Notes: generated from the sequence alone by a model not told the origin. 64,000 nucleotides of DNA from Ceratodon purpureus (GCA_014871385.1 CM026431.1:15169118-15233117); one strand, 5' to 3'. Positions 24,529 through 39,500 are shown, numbered from the stretch's first letter. Numbers and translations: made by a program.

Positions 24529-27500
24529 ATGGCTTCATCACCCAGAGGGAGAGACGAACAAGATCTCGCCGAAACCGCGAGGAAGAGTACGAGAAAATTG
24601 AGCTCGGAAGAACACAACTGCGACTTCGAAGGGAGCTCGGAATTCGAAGGTACGAATCACGCTTCGACAAGGAAGGATCCAGAGGCCAAGTGGAAGAAGA
24701 GGTACGTGAACCCTAACGAGAACTGTACATGATCTGGGAGCAAAATGTACAACTGTCGTACATGGTAGCCAGCCGGCGGATCTACGGAGACTCTGAAATG
24801 TACGGAGATTTGGGAGCAGAATCTTCGCACACATGTACAGTATGTGAATTTCAGAGGATCATTCCCTTGTAGGTGTCAACGGCTTCTCTGAAAGCACTAT
24901 CAGGGATAAAATGGAGCCACTAACACAGATTCAGTGCAAGTATTGCACGTAATTTCTAAGAAGCAGATGTGCAAAATACGAATTTTTTTGCCCAACAATT
25001 TGTAATTGAATACCATATTGACTATGTCGTGGATTTTCACTAATTTTGAGTTAGAATGATAATAAGTGGAAAATTCATTAAAAATTATAATAATTGAAAC
25101 AACATGTAAGTAATAACTACATAGTGATTCTATTATGGAAGGTTAAAATTAGGTGTTATTACTTATTTATATAAAATATTACTATGTAGCAGAGTTTGAG
25201 CTTTAACTGTAAATCCAATAGTTTGAAACATTTCTACAATAAAATTGACACCTAGGACCAAACCGATTTCTACTGTATGCTTAGAAGATTCTGGAATTTT
25301 CTCTGCACGTTGGAATTCTAATATTGAGGCTGAATTTTAAATCAAATTGAAATAGGGCAACCATGAGGACGCATAGGACCGTGCAAGCCAGAAATCTTGT
25401 ACCTGCGGAAGAACCAATTGGGGAAGGGAATTTACAAGAAGACATTGCGAGGGCAGGACCTAGACGGAAACGAAGGAGAACCCATTTTGCCAGGACTGTC
25501 AACGAGGAGGGACCAGAGTTTAAGGTTTACTGCCCCTGTCGGAAATGTGACCTGAAGAATACGCCCACACTGAGGAGAAAGAGCATTTGTGACCAACACA
25601 TTGCACTTCATGGTTACGGTAACAAGTGGAAGGTGAATTCTCTGCTATCATATGTAGCCCTGTGGACAGTACTGTACATGGATATGAATAGATGCAAGAT
25701 TGATTTAAAATTTCTTTTGGACACATGGTTTAAATATGTTAATCAGTAATGCAAAACAGTAAACCACTGAGGATTTTGTGACACAATTTAAGAACTACTT
25801 GGTAAATCAATTAGTGAAAGGACCCAATTAGTGAAACAATTCGGTGATGGTACCCGGGTTTTCAGTACCCTTAACCACTGCCACATCATATGAATTAAAA
25901 GCGTTCCAGAAATGAAACAGTAGACCTAGATGTCAATTACATCAGGAGTTTTAAGGGCCGTCAGTTTTATTAAATGAGACCAGTTGTACCGGTCACCTCT
26001 ATTCGTCATTTTCTCTTTGATTTTTCTTGGGGCCGCCATGCTGTTCTCTATGGTGGGATTTTGTAATGTTCGGAGATTTTAATATTCTCAAACAAAGATT
26101 GTTGGGCTTTTAGTTTCGGATATCTTAAGGGTCTCTTTCCCCTTCATTGCACAGTGTCATTGATTGGCACATCCGTGGGTGAGGAATTGAGGGCACCGAT
26201 GGGCTGGGGAATTTATATCGAGGGCCACTAATAATGGTCGTCCTGGAGCAGGCCGCCTATGACAGCCAAATGCAGGAGATCATGGGAAGGCAGCCTCAAG
26301 GGAACATTCCAGCGGGAGGGAACTCGGCCAATACAGGGGATGCACCTGACGCAGAGCCTGCACGCGACCTCCCCACTGCCACCGTGGACGAAACTGCGTG
26401 GCAGGATGACCTCACGTTTGAGGACATGCTTGCACACCACGGCGCTCGTGACCCTGTTGTGATCAGGGTGGAGTCCTCAGCAGGCCCAGACCCGGAGATG
26501 ACTTTCTTAGAGAGAGAAGCCTCAACAAAATTGTATGAGGGGGCAACATCATCCAGACTTAAAATCATAGTTGAGTTCCTAAACCTACAAGCTCGTCACG
26601 GATGGTCGAACTTAGCCATGGATGATATTTTTAAAACAATTTCAGACCAAGTTATTGCCCCACATCTGAATTCCAGGATGCCTCGCACTAGAGAGGAGGC
26701 CCGCAAGGTTATTACAGATGTTGGACTTGATTATACTGTTATACATGCTTGCCCATGTGATAAGACACTATACTGGGGCCCATTGGAGGCTGCAACATTT
26801 TGTCCAAAATGTAAACTTTCTCGTTACGGGAACAGAACACAGAAGGCCACGGTTCCCCGCAAGGTATCACCCTCTTCCACTGCTGCAGCCATTTCTCATT
26901 ATAAATACACTGAATTTCTCAGAATGCTTGGAATGCAGATGGAGGTACTAACACTTCTTTTATATTCCAATAGCTTGAAACATTTCTACAATAAAGTTGA
27001 CATCTACTGATCTGCTTTTGGTTTCTACTGTATGCACTGTATCTGGAATATTTACTACATGACTTGATTTTACTGTGGAGGCTGAATTTTAAATTGTATC
27101 ACCCTCTTCCACTGCTGCAGCCCTTTCTCATTAGAAATACACTGAATTTCTCAAAATGCTTCGAATGCAAATGGAGGTACTAACGCTTCTTTTATATTCC
27201 AGAAATGTTACCAACCACAGCCACGGTGATCAAGGCAAACAGGGGGCGGTGGGAACTCGCAGTGAAGCCAAGGAAGGAGCAGTCGAAGAAGCATAGTAGT
27301 AGTTGAAGCAGAAAAATAGGATAGCTTTAGAGTATAAAGCAGGGTAGCTAGGAGAAACTGGGACTCTTCGTAATTACTAGACAATGTTGAGTCAGTGTCA
27401 CGGTCTGCTTGTTTTTCCTTGTACTCCCGAGCCTCGTTACTCTGTGAGGACTCAGGGTTTTTCTTGCTAATGGACTTGCTTCTCTACCCGTCTCCTCTGA

Positions 27501-30500
27501 TGCTCCTTACCTAATGCCCCTTAGACTGTTTGCGTGACCACTTCTCTAACCCTAACCTTGAACTACCTGGTGATGCGTGAGGTCTCACAGGCTAAGGTCC
27601 TGCAACACTGTCATCTCTGCCTTGTCGTCCCGGGTCAGTCTGTATCTCCTAAAGAGTCTCGTGCTCCTCTGCAATACCCCCTTCGCCTGCCCTAAGACAT
27701 TCGTCTTCCTCGAGTCCCTTGTAAGTCTAGGAAGTCCTAACGGTCTGAGTCCTGGTCCAAGGACCCCAAGGAACCCATGACCGTGGTCCTCTCTCCTGCC
27801 CCTTTTGCCCGAGGCTGCTGGTCACCGGTTCCCACGCTCCCCCTGCCTATCACCGCCTCCAGCAACTCCATCGCACTTTCCCAGATAACATTTTGGCGAC
27901 CATGCTGGGGATGGATTGCTGAGGTATTCTAAGGTTCCTTGAAAATCAAAACGCTCACCATGCCTCCCAGAAAACTCCCCCTAGAACGAATAAATGAGGC
28001 AGAGGACGCTGCCCAACAAGATGACCCGGAATCTACGAAAGAGTTTCTCATATGGATGAAACAACAAATGACTGACTTGGTAAACAAAAATGAGGCTACT
28101 AATGCCAAGTTGGAACTACTCAGTGCTCAATATCATACCCTCCAAGAAAGTCGGACCCCAGAAGCCGTCAACACGGCACATCAGGCTTCAGAAGCACTCC
28201 CTGAAGCATTACGGTCCACTACGTTTCCTCGGGATAACCACACAGCCGCCACGCTCCCTAGCCAAGGTGATAACAGTAAAACCATCAAGTATCCCAAGAT
28301 ATCCTACCCGGTGTTTGATGAAGCAGGGGACCCAGATTGGCATGTCAGAAGGTTTAAAGTGATTGCTAGGACTAATGGAGTCACTAATAACGAAGACCTG
28401 CAGAACATTTTTGGGACCACACTCCAAGGCAATCACATCAATTGGTATATTGATTTTGAGACAGAGCATTCTCATGCTACTTGGGAAGACATGGAACGAA
28501 GCTTTCTGCACAAGTTCAGAAAGCTCAAAACGAGCTCAGAAGTCCTGCGTGCTCTAGGGAGCATCACCCAAGACAAAAACGAACCAGTAGACAAGTTTTA
28601 TGACAGGTTTAAACAGCTTGCTGATAAACTAAGTCAACGTCCTGAAGAGGATTATCTTTGTGAATGGTTTAAAAAAGGCTTATTACCCTGGATTCAACAA
28701 GGTATAGTGATCCGAGGAGTTAAAACCTTACAGGATATTTTGACCGCAGCTAATGATATCAGTAGAGAGCTGGGAGCCTTAAACCGAGTACAAGCACCCC
28801 TGTTACCCCTGCCTAATTTACGACCAGAAAACAGGCCCTCTCTAGCTCCTTGCTCCAACTGCGGAAAAATCCATGGAGGACGCTGCTGGTACGCAAACAC
28901 CACGGCCCGGCCAGAGGATACTCGACGACCTCGGCCTAACACGGCGGCCGTGTATCCAGAAGAAATAAATGTGGATGCTGTCCAGGCAAATCGAGGGGAT
29001 GCTTGCTGGGAATGTGGCTCGCTAACCCATAGACGAAGCCAATGTCCCCAGTTACACCAACGCTGGGCTCAATATCGGTCCACTTCCGGACAGCAAGGGC
29101 CCATGGACCACCAGAAGATCCCTGGCACTCCTAGGCGAGGAGGGGTGACATTAACTGAAGTTCATGGAGTCGAAACCAATGTTTCTACCATTGGCACCGC
29201 GGTAGTAACCACTCGATCCAAGGGTCCCACGGAATCTCATGTGGTCGAACATCGGAAACCTTTTCCCGAAAACCACTGGGAAAGACTACATAAAATACGA
29301 CAGGATCTACAAGAAGGACTAGAAAACGCACACACCCCTTCACATCTACAGCAGATTTTAGAGGATACCAACGTCACGATTACTCTGTCCAAATTAATCA
29401 AGTTAAGCCCAGAGCTTCAAAAATATCTACAGCAAGCGGCCTCACCTGAAGGAACACCAGATACAGAGATCATAGAAGTTAACGCTACCACTTTGGATCC
29501 GGATGCCGCGGTAATCCATTTACAACTAGGAACCCATGAGTTAGCCAATGTCTTAGTAGATGGAGGGTCCGGGGTAAATGTCATGAGCAACCACTTGAGA
29601 AAACAGTTAGGGTTACCTTCACCCAAGTTGGCCCAGTTTATTTTGCGAATGGCAAATGATGCCCCGGTAACGCCTTTGGGCATACTATCCGCGGTAGACA
29701 TTACTACACATGGGGTGTCAACTCCTGCAACATTTGTAATAATTGACATGCCAAATAGCAGTAGTTTTCCCGTAATCCTCGGACGACCTTGGTTGAGGGA
29801 CATGAATGCAATTCATGACTGGTCCAGGAATCAGATACGTATCCAACAACAAGGAAAAACCATGGTTATTCCCGTAGATAGCTGTATCACCAGGGCCAAG
29901 GCCAATCAGATTCGACACAAAGCTGGGACTAATTGGACCAAGGGGTTATCTCCCAAACAAGAAGCCATGGTGTTCCAGGCCCATCCTGATTTAATCCCAG
30001 TAGCAGAAATACATCTGGCCAGTATGGTAGCTGAGCACGACAGAATGGATATACCACCACATTTTTCCCAGGAAATCCAGGAAAACATCACAGTGAACGC
30101 CGTTCCTGCCAACCAAACCCTACAGCAGGAAGTCGTTACAGGCTGGTCCCATGGAGCTAAAGACAAAGTGGAGTTAGTTAATCTTGGAACCACAGAAAAT
30201 CCCAAGTATATCAAAATTAACGCCGACGCCCCAGATCAGGTTAAACAAGCCGCAATAGCTTTGTTTCATGAATATCATGACATCTTTGCCTGGGGACACG
30301 AGGACCTCAAAGGGATCCCTTCAACATTAGCAGAGCATACCATAGATTTAGTACCTAATGCCACCCCAGTGCAGCAACGAAGATATCGAATGAATCCAAA
30401 TTACGCTGAGAGAGTCAAGGCGGAACTAGACAAGCTCTTGAAAGCCAAGTTTATCTCACCAGTCGACTCTGCCCCCTGGTTGTCTCCCATGGTGATCATT

Positions 30501-33500
30501 CCCAAGAAAAATGGAACATTAAGGATTTGTGTAGACTTCCGCAAATTAAACGCTGCTACCAAGAAGGACCATTATCCCTTGCCTTACATGGAAGAAATCA
30601 TTGATGAAGTAGCAGGCCATGAAATGTATTCATTTCTAGATTGTTTTTCAGGGTATTACCAGGTTGCCATGGCAGAACAGGATAAAAACAAAACAGCGTT
30701 TTCCACGGAATGGGGTCCGTATCAGTTCGAGAGAATGCCTTTCGGAGCCAAGAACGCCCCCATGACCTTCCAGCGTGTCATGGAGTTAATATTCCGACCA
30801 TATTTGAAGAGATTTTTTAGGATTTATCTAGACGATGGAACGGTTTATGGACATATTAAAGATCATATTTCCCAACTCAGGCAAATCTTTGAAGCTTGCC
30901 GTGCCAATGGAGTAAGCTTAAACGCTGACAAGTGCATGTTTCTCTTTTTTGCCGGAGTAATACTAGGCTACATTGTCTGCAAATATGGCAAACTCCCTGA
31001 CCCCGAGAAAATCAAGGACATCCTCGAAATCACACCCCCCACAGATCAAAAGGGGATACAGCGTCTCCTGGGACTATCACAATTCAATAGGATATATATT
31101 GAAAAGTTAGCCCACATAACTGCACCCATCACTGCACTCAATCATAGCAAATACAAGTACCCTCAAGATTGGACCGTGGAAGCCCAGGCCGCCCTTGAGA
31201 AAATTAAACTGGCTTATTCTCGCGCTCCCATTCTCATCGCCCCAGACTGGTCCAAGCCCTTTCATGTTCATACAGATGCATCCAACATTGCGGTTGGAGT
31301 CATGTTAGCCCAGAATTTAAACGGCAAATACGATCAACCAGTAGCCTATGCCAGTCGTCTCCTAAATCAGGCAGAAAGGAATTACTCTACCACTGAAAGG
31401 GAAGCCTTGGCCATGATTTATGCTGTTAAAAAATTTCGACATTATCTACTTGGAAACAAGTTTCGCTTCATGGTTGACCACCACAGCTTGTCTTACCTGG
31501 TTAACCAACCCTTAGTTACAGGGAGGGTAGCTCGTTGGATAATGATACTCCTTGAATATGATTTTGAGGTGGTGTATGTCCCTGGTAAACGCCACATAGT
31601 GGCTGACTATCTGTCCAGGGATTCTAAGGCCACCGAGGAAGGTATTGACGATTCATTTAATGAACCGTATATCCAAACAGCTCGCATTGACATCGAGATC
31701 CCTAGCGACTGGCGAGGTGACATTATGCGATACCTCACCCAGGGCACCACGCCCCCAGGACTATCAGGTTCTCGTAAAATCAGCTTCGTACGGACCACCC
31801 TGCCTTATACAGTAATCCAGGGGCAGCTCTACCGACGCGGTCTCGACCAGGAGACCCGGCTCTGCGTACCCAAGGGGGAAGAAACGAACATTATCTCCAT
31901 CCTTCATGACGGCCCAGCAGGGGGACATCAAGGCCCTGAAACCACGATAAAAAAGATTTTAGGAGCCCGTTACTGGTGGCCAACCTTACACAAGGATGTC
32001 CATGCTCACATCAAGAATTGTCATGCGTGTCAGGTGTCAACAACAAATTTTCAATATCAAGGTCAAGTACCTCTAAAAACAATTCCACCATTAGGCCCAT
32101 TCCAACGATGGGGGCTGGATTTTGTTGGCCCAATACGTCCGGTAACAAAACAGGGATACAAGTATATCTTGGCTGCCACGGATTATACCACAAAATGGGT
32201 AGAAGCCAAACCATTAAGAACCAATACTGCCCTGGTAACAGCGTCTTTCATATATGACAATATTATCACTCGCTTCGGGTGCCCCTTGGAAATCGTGTCA
32301 GATCAAGGTTCTCACTTCGTTAATGCAGTCATAGAAGACTTGTTAGATAATCACATTATCAAGCACAGGACCAGCACCGTCTATTATCCCCAAGGAAATG
32401 GCCAGGCGGAATCCACTAACAAAACCTTGATAAACATGTTACGTAGATTCATTCATGCTAACCAAAGCGATTGGGATGACTGCTTACCAGCTGCTCTATG
32501 GGCATACCGCGTAGCGACGAAAACAGCTACTCAAGTCAGTCCATTTGAAATGGTCTATGGGACCCAACCATTACTACCTACAGAATATATTGCTCCCACT
32601 TTCCAATCATTACGCACCAAGGATTACACGCCGCACAGGGTCTTGGCTGCTCGGATACAGGATATACACCATTTAGAGGAAATCCGAGCCCAAGCCATCC
32701 AAAACATACAGCACAAACAGGAGCTAACCACAAGACATTTTCAGTCTACCAAACCAATCAGGAATTTTCAAAAGGGTGACCAGGTATTATGGTGTCCCAG
32801 GGACCCCAAGATACGAAAGACCAAGTTCGAATCAATTTGGCATGGACCGTATAGGGTCCAGTTAGTGCTTCCCAACAACACAGTTTTACTAGTAAACAGC
32901 GAGAATTTTGATACCTACGCCACTATAGTAAATTCCACAAAATTAAAACACTATCATTCGGACACACCAGTAACCACGCCCACACTCAGCTTAGGAGAAA
33001 TTTACAACAGATTAGCCACGGAAGCTCAGACAAATCTAGATGATGTGGATCCATCCATCCCCTCGGCCTCCAAGGAAACAAATGACACCGTGGACATACA
33101 TGTAAGCCACATCAGCGTATGCCTTCCAGCTGGCCAAGGCCAACTTGAATGTCCCAACGATGGGACATACCCAGGACCTACAGGTTTCCGCATCCATAGG
33201 CTCCCGCCGCCACCATCTACGCTAGGATGTAGGCACGATCATCTCCACCATGCCAGCCCTTGCCCATCAGTCCAGTCTCGGCCGCCAAGGCTCCAGGGAT
33301 CATCATCAGCACACCCTGGGTCACTTCATCTTCCTTCTCCTCTCTCAAGTCTCCCTGTTTTTCACCCTCCACTGCTGCCATTGCGCGCTGGCTCAGTCCG
33401 CGACGCCCCTGTCCTCATCTCTTCTCCTGGTAGTTCCTTGCAGCCCCGTCTTCCTCTCCTCTTGCCCTGGCTCTCACACCCAGCACACACATTGTTAGTC

Positions 33501-36500
33501 ACCATGAAGACAGCTAGAAAAACATACCCTCCCTTCTATGTCCCGCGTATGATTTTAGAGTGGAAACGTAAGCCGGATCTTATTTGGCACACCGAGGTCG
33601 GACTAGGCAAATACTGGACCCTGGTAGAAGGCAAGGTGAACATCAAGCACTGCAACGAATTCATGGCGTCCATGCGAACTCGGGATGAGACAGAACTTTA
33701 CCCATCCGGGATGGTGGAAGGAGTGCTGGTGCAGTTCTCCGCGCGCTATCTGCACAAGTTTTTTGGCTGGGACGGCTTGGGAGTCACGACTTGGAGCAGC
33801 GACTGCCGACACCCACAGCCCGACATAGCGGCCCGCGTCGGAAATCTGCAGCTCAAGGAGGACAAGAGGTACGATGTATTCGCTTTGGGTGATCATTTGA
33901 CAGACCCATGGTTTTCACGTATGCGTGGAGTTTTAAGTCAGGTGTATTTTCAGAACAACTGTAATGGCATCCTGCCAGAACAGTTGTCCCTACTCCTCAT
34001 GGCCGACCAGGGTGAAAAAATCAATTGGGGAATGTTAGTAGAGCAGAATTTCCGCGTTCAGCTGCTTGGGCATCGGAAGGACCTTGACTACCACAGCCCC
34101 ATTGGGCCATTCCTCAGCGCGTACATCCAGAATTACCTGGCATTCTATCGGAGGCATGGCAAAGGCCCTCTGATGGGGACCTTCTTTGACATTCAGCGAG
34201 AGCTCGCCACGGCTGCGGCACGCGACCCTAATCTCCCAGGACCAAGCAAGCGTCCACGCAGCGAGGAACCTGCCAAGCCAACAGGAACAACATCAGTATC
34301 GCAAACAGCAACTGCATGGGGGCCATGTGCAACAAGATTCCACACCAAGAGCACGGCTCTTTCGGAATGCGTAGGGGAGATGCTGGAATGGATTCGCACA
34401 GCAGAACAGGAGAAAGAGGAGCAGAGAGACATGGAGGAACGATACCGACGCAAGGTGACCTCGGCCATCCAGGGTGCCCGGGACCAGGCCCAACGGATCC
34501 TCGACAAAACACACAGTGAGTACCGCCAGCAGATAGAGGAGAAGGATCAAACCCTGGACAACTTGCGTCACCAAGTTGCTAATTTCGAACTGGAGATCAG
34601 GGCAGCACAAGACCACGTCGACATGCTCGCCAAGGAAAAAGCCAGTGCTGTGGAGCGCGTCCAACACCTGGAACAGCAAGGACAAGAGTACTTAGCAAGG
34701 TGCAAGGCTCTTACATCACAAAACGAGGCATTAAGGCAAGGACAGAAGTCACAGGGCGGAGAGGAGAGCTTATACCTTCAAGATCAGAGGACCACGGCTG
34801 AGCAAGCCCTCCAAGAGTTCGAGGCTAACAAGGCAGGATGGATTCACATGGCAGCCAAACTAATCACCAACAGTGCGTATGCATGGCTCCGGGAGCACCC
34901 TTCAACCGCAGCAGATCCCCCACAAGAATTTCTCGATCATTGCATCGATTCTACATTGGCCACCATGGAGTTAGAACAATCCGAAAATGATTGGGAAAAC
35001 ATGGAGTTCGACAACATAGACTTCGAGAACTTGGAGGTAGCGGCCCTGTCTATACCACCAACTTCCAAGCCAGCCCCGATCAGCCCCCTCCAGGTGCCCC
35101 AGGCAGAACCACGACCTCCAAGCATTCACATTTCCGAGGACCAAGAGCGCGTGGATATCCCTGACCAGTTTACAGATCCCGAGGACACTCCACAACCGTC
35201 ACCACACCTGCCTTCACAAACCCGAGCTTCACCCCCACAGGTGAATTCCATGGTATCCCTGCGCCCCAAGTCTTTTAAAAAACATAAGGATGCCTTGAAA
35301 CAGATAGAAGAAGAATTTAACCTCGAGGAACCAAACAGCGATGAAGAGGAAGCCGAGGAAGAGTTAGCGACTGCAATTGCAGAAGTCAAGAAATATTTTC
35401 ATGCTAACCCTGACCTCATTGCCATGTACAGTGACCCCGAGGCTAACCATGTGCAATGCCCTGCATGCAATAAAACATTAGGCAAGACGGTCTATGATAT
35501 TTACCAACATGCGCTAACCTCTAGGACACAGCACAACCTAATTCATCGAGGTGTGGGTGCAGCCATAGCCGACATCTACGGGAACCAAGCTCCTCCGCGA
35601 AGACTTGCACAGGTGCCCAGAGAAGAAACCCGACCGGACCGACGACCCGCCCACCGACGCACCCGTGGCTGACCTGCAATCCGGGACGGATTGCAATCTC
35701 GAAGGAAGGGCTAAATGTTACCAACCACAGCCACGGTGATCAAGGCAAACAGGGGGCGGTGGGAACTCGCAGTGAAGCCAAGGAAGGAGCAGTCGAAGAA
35801 GCATAGTAGTAGTTGAAGCAGAAAAATAGGATAGCTTTAGAGTATAAAGCAGGGTAGCTAGGAGAAACTGGGACTCTTCGTAATTACTAGACAATGTTGA
35901 GTCAGTGTCACGGTCTGCTTGTTTTTCCTTGTACTCCCGAGCCTCGTTACTCTGTGAGGACTCAGGGTTTTTCTTGCTAATGGACTTGCTTCTCTACCCG
36001 TCTCCTCTGATGCTCCTTACCTAATGCCCCTTAGACTGTTTGCGTGACCACTTCTCTAACCCTAACCTTGAACTACCTGGTGATGCGTGAGGTCTCACAG
36101 GCTAAGGTCCTGCAACACTGTCATCTCTGCCTTGTCGTCCCGGGTCAGTCTGTATCTCCTAAAGAGTCTCGTGCTCCTCTGCAATACCCCCTTCGCCTGC
36201 CCTAAGACATTCGTCTTCCTCGAGTCCCTTGTAAGTCTAGGAAGTCCTAACGGTCTGAGTCCTGGTCCAAGGACCCCAAGGAACCCATGACCGTGGTCCT
36301 CTCTCCTGCCCCTTTTGCCCGAGGCTGCTGGTCACCGGTTCCCACGCTCCCCCTGCCTATCACCGCCTCCAGCAACTCCATCGCACTTTCCCAGATAACA
36401 AGAAAATGTTCTACTTTCCAGTCATACCTAGGCTACTTGCTCATTTCAGAAGCATGGAATTAGCCCCATTAATGAAGTGGCATTCCGAGAATTACAGCGA

Positions 36501-39500
36501 TGATGGGATTATGAGGGTCCCAGCAGACAGCCTGGCATGGCAAACAATATTGGGGAATCCCAAATTCTCCTGCATGGCTGAGGAGCCGAGAAACGTATGG
36601 TTAGGGTGCGCCATGGATGGAGTGAATCCCTACTCCAACAATTCAGCGAGTCATTCTACATGGCCAATCATGTTAGTCCTATACAATCTTCCCCCGTGGC
36701 TGACAATTCAGAACCGCCACATCATGTTGTCAGCCATTATTCCATGTATGGCTATAAGTCATAAAAATATTTCTTCTCCTGCTTCGTTTATGATTAGAAC
36801 TTGTTCTCATTTTGCCTTTTCTCACTACCGGAGCTGTATCATCATTTCACAGGGAAGAAGAAAGTAAAGGACATGAACACGTATCTGCAGCCCATGATCA
36901 GTGAACTGCAGACTCTATGGAATACGGGGGTAAACGCTGTAGATGTGTCAGCGCCACCTGCCCAAAAACACTTCAACCTAAAGGGCATGTTACTATGGAC
37001 AATGCATGATTTCCCCGGGTACGGGGTTTGTTCTTCATTGCAAACTCAAGGACACAACGCTTGCCCCCCCTGCGGCCCGGACCAGTTAGAGTCACACAGA
37101 TCCAAAGCCTTGAAGAAGGTGATCTACATGGGACATAGGAAGTATCTACCCTATGGCCACAGGTTACGCCATGGACGCCATGACAGGGAATTTGGAAACA
37201 AGAAGGCTGGTAGAATACCTGTTCGCACAACTGCAGACTTCTGGAAGAGGAGGTGGCGATCAGTGAAGAGGAAGGAAATACCCACCAAGCAGGCTGGGGT
37301 GAAAGCCAAATCCATTTTTTACCAACTTCCCTACTACAAGGTATGTATCCACCATTTAACTGCCTGGATCAACGTCTAGAAATGTGTATCACATTCTGAA
37401 ACTGAATGTACTGTAGTAATATAAATGTAGTAATATATGGTACCCACTTCATAATAAATGATACCTGTTTATTAGGAAGCTAGGTCGGGACTTCCCTGAG
37501 GCAGGCCGCTAAATCTAAGTTTCCGAAGTGTAATTCACCAACAATTCCCATGCTTATCCAGGATACACATGGATTCTTGCCCTCTGGGCAGGAGTCCAGT
37601 TAGAACTGATCTTCTTCTGGCCCAGCAACGGCCAGAGTGCATGTGATAGAGTACCTACCCTGCTATTCAAGACCCATGAGAGCGCCATCCAAGTTTTATT
37701 TATTTTTCCCCTAATTCTTATCCATGTGCTGTCTTCTCTTGGGGGACTGTTCTTTACTCCTGCCCATTATTTGACATGTTTTTTTCATTCGTTGCTTCTT
37801 TGAGATCCCTATTTTGTTATTTTCGTTTTCACAATTTGTCACCCTAATTTTTTACCACTGTTTTGGACGTTCACTGCTCTTGAGGTCTGCTTTTCTCATT
37901 CCGCCCTTGATTTCTTTTTAATTTTTTCACTAGTCACTACCGGATTCCACTCTAAACCGTGACTCAACATCCCCTACTCCCCTTTTCCCATCTCCTGATC
38001 CATCATCCGTTCTCCGTCTTTACAGTTCTCGTTCTTCCCTTTGGTTTCTCATTTATTTCCATATTTTGACTTCCGTTTTGGATCTTCGCTGCTCCTCACT
38101 CCTCAGTTCTTATTATTATTATTTTTTTAATCTTTTTATTTTTTCTTTCTTTTTAATATTTTTTAAAAGTCCTGCCTCTTCAATTTCTCTACATATATCC
38201 GGGTAAATCAATTTTGTTCCCCCCCCCCCCCCCCACAGCTCCCACACCCCTTTCTCTTCCTTTTCATCAGCCTGTACCTAGATACTACCAATTCAATTTC
38301 TCAGAATGCTTTTTTTCAGCTCGTAGTTTTCCCTGCTTCTCTTCCCCCCAGGAGCTTTGAGGCCATAACTACGCAGTCATGGGGGGCAATCTAGTAATAG
38401 TGCTCTTTAGGTCCACTAAGACTATCTTTTCAGTAACCACTTACCCACTCCTTGTTCACTAATCACTATTCCCCCCTCCCCCCCCGCGTTTTCACTAATC
38501 ACCCCCCCACTTCCGGTTAGTGGGGCCTTTCTGCTGGCGTCTTTTTTTCCAACTGCATTTGGAGGATTTTTTGATTCCTCATTTGGAGGTTAACTCTGAA
38601 TTTTTAAAACTCCAGAACTGTTTCCCTTTGCGCCAGGTGCAGGTTGTTATTCTAAGTGATTCATTCTCCCACCCCTTAGTAAAACTCCACTTTTTATGAA
38701 CTGCCATTGTTAACCTGCTGACCTTATTAAAGTTCCTTATGTATGTGGTAATCTCAAGTAATCATTTAATGCATGGTCCCCCAGCGTCCTTAATCCTAGG
38801 TAAAGGCTGAATGTACTGGTCCCTTGATCTAACTGAATGCTACTCCTTGCAGGATCTACCTATTCCACACTTGTTAGATCCGATGCACATAGAAAAAAAC
38901 GTCTGTGCGGCCCTTTTCAAGACGTTCTCAAACTGTAAGGGAACGAAGGCAGATAGCCTTGGGGTACGAAATGCCTTCAAGGAGAACGGAATGCGTGTGG
39001 ATTTGCACCCACAGGAGGATGGACGGGACAGTAAGGGAAATTTGAAATACAAATATGTGAGGGCCCCGTGGATTTGGACTACTGAGGAATACAATTCAGT
39101 CATAGAGACCCTCACCTCCACCAGAACTCCCACCGGGTATGGTTCATCCTTTTCCTCCAAATTCAGTGATCAGAAAATTGTTGGCATGAAAACCCACGAT
39201 TATCACAACCTTCTCCATGATCTCCTTCCAATAGCTATACGGGGTACTTTAACTAAGGAGATCCGGGATATTGTATATCGACTAGGATCTCTGTTCAAAT
39301 GGATTTGCTCCAAAGAAATTAACAAGGCAGAGATTATGGACAAGAAGGTGGAAGCGGCGGAGCTGTTGTGCTTAATGGAGCTACATCTACCACCCTCCCT
39401 TTTTGATATACAATTTCACTTAATTGTTCACCTTGTTGAAGAAGTAGAGCTTGCAGGCCCTGTCTCAGCCCGCTGGATGTACTTCCTAGAAAGGTACATG

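Larger units (their letters stand above)
27201..36405 (+). mobile_element. young Ty3/Gypsy LTR retrotransposon nested in the CACTA element
   Basis: The element spans 27206-36400 with 685-bp LTRs and a 5-bp target duplication AGAAA (27201-27205 and 36401-36405). The LTRs begin TGTTA and end TAACA. By eye I see no difference between the two LTRs, which implies a recent insertion. A primer-binding-site-like stretch (TGGCGACCATGCTGGGGA) follows the left LTR and a purine-rich stretch precedes the right LTR. The order protease, reverse transcriptase, RNase H, integrase places it in Ty3/Gypsy. An integrase followed by a large extra region is seen in several plant lineages of this group. The element looks whole. 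Confidence 0.95.

Noticed and set aside
27547-27568. Telomere-like CTAACCCTAACC motif in the LTR
   Set aside because: Only about two repeat units are present, in both LTR copies. It is part of the LTR and not an internal telomere array.
27577-36290. Two identical 67-codon frames (27577-27780 and 36087-36290)
   Set aside because: They are the same stretch of the two LTRs and have no coding features.
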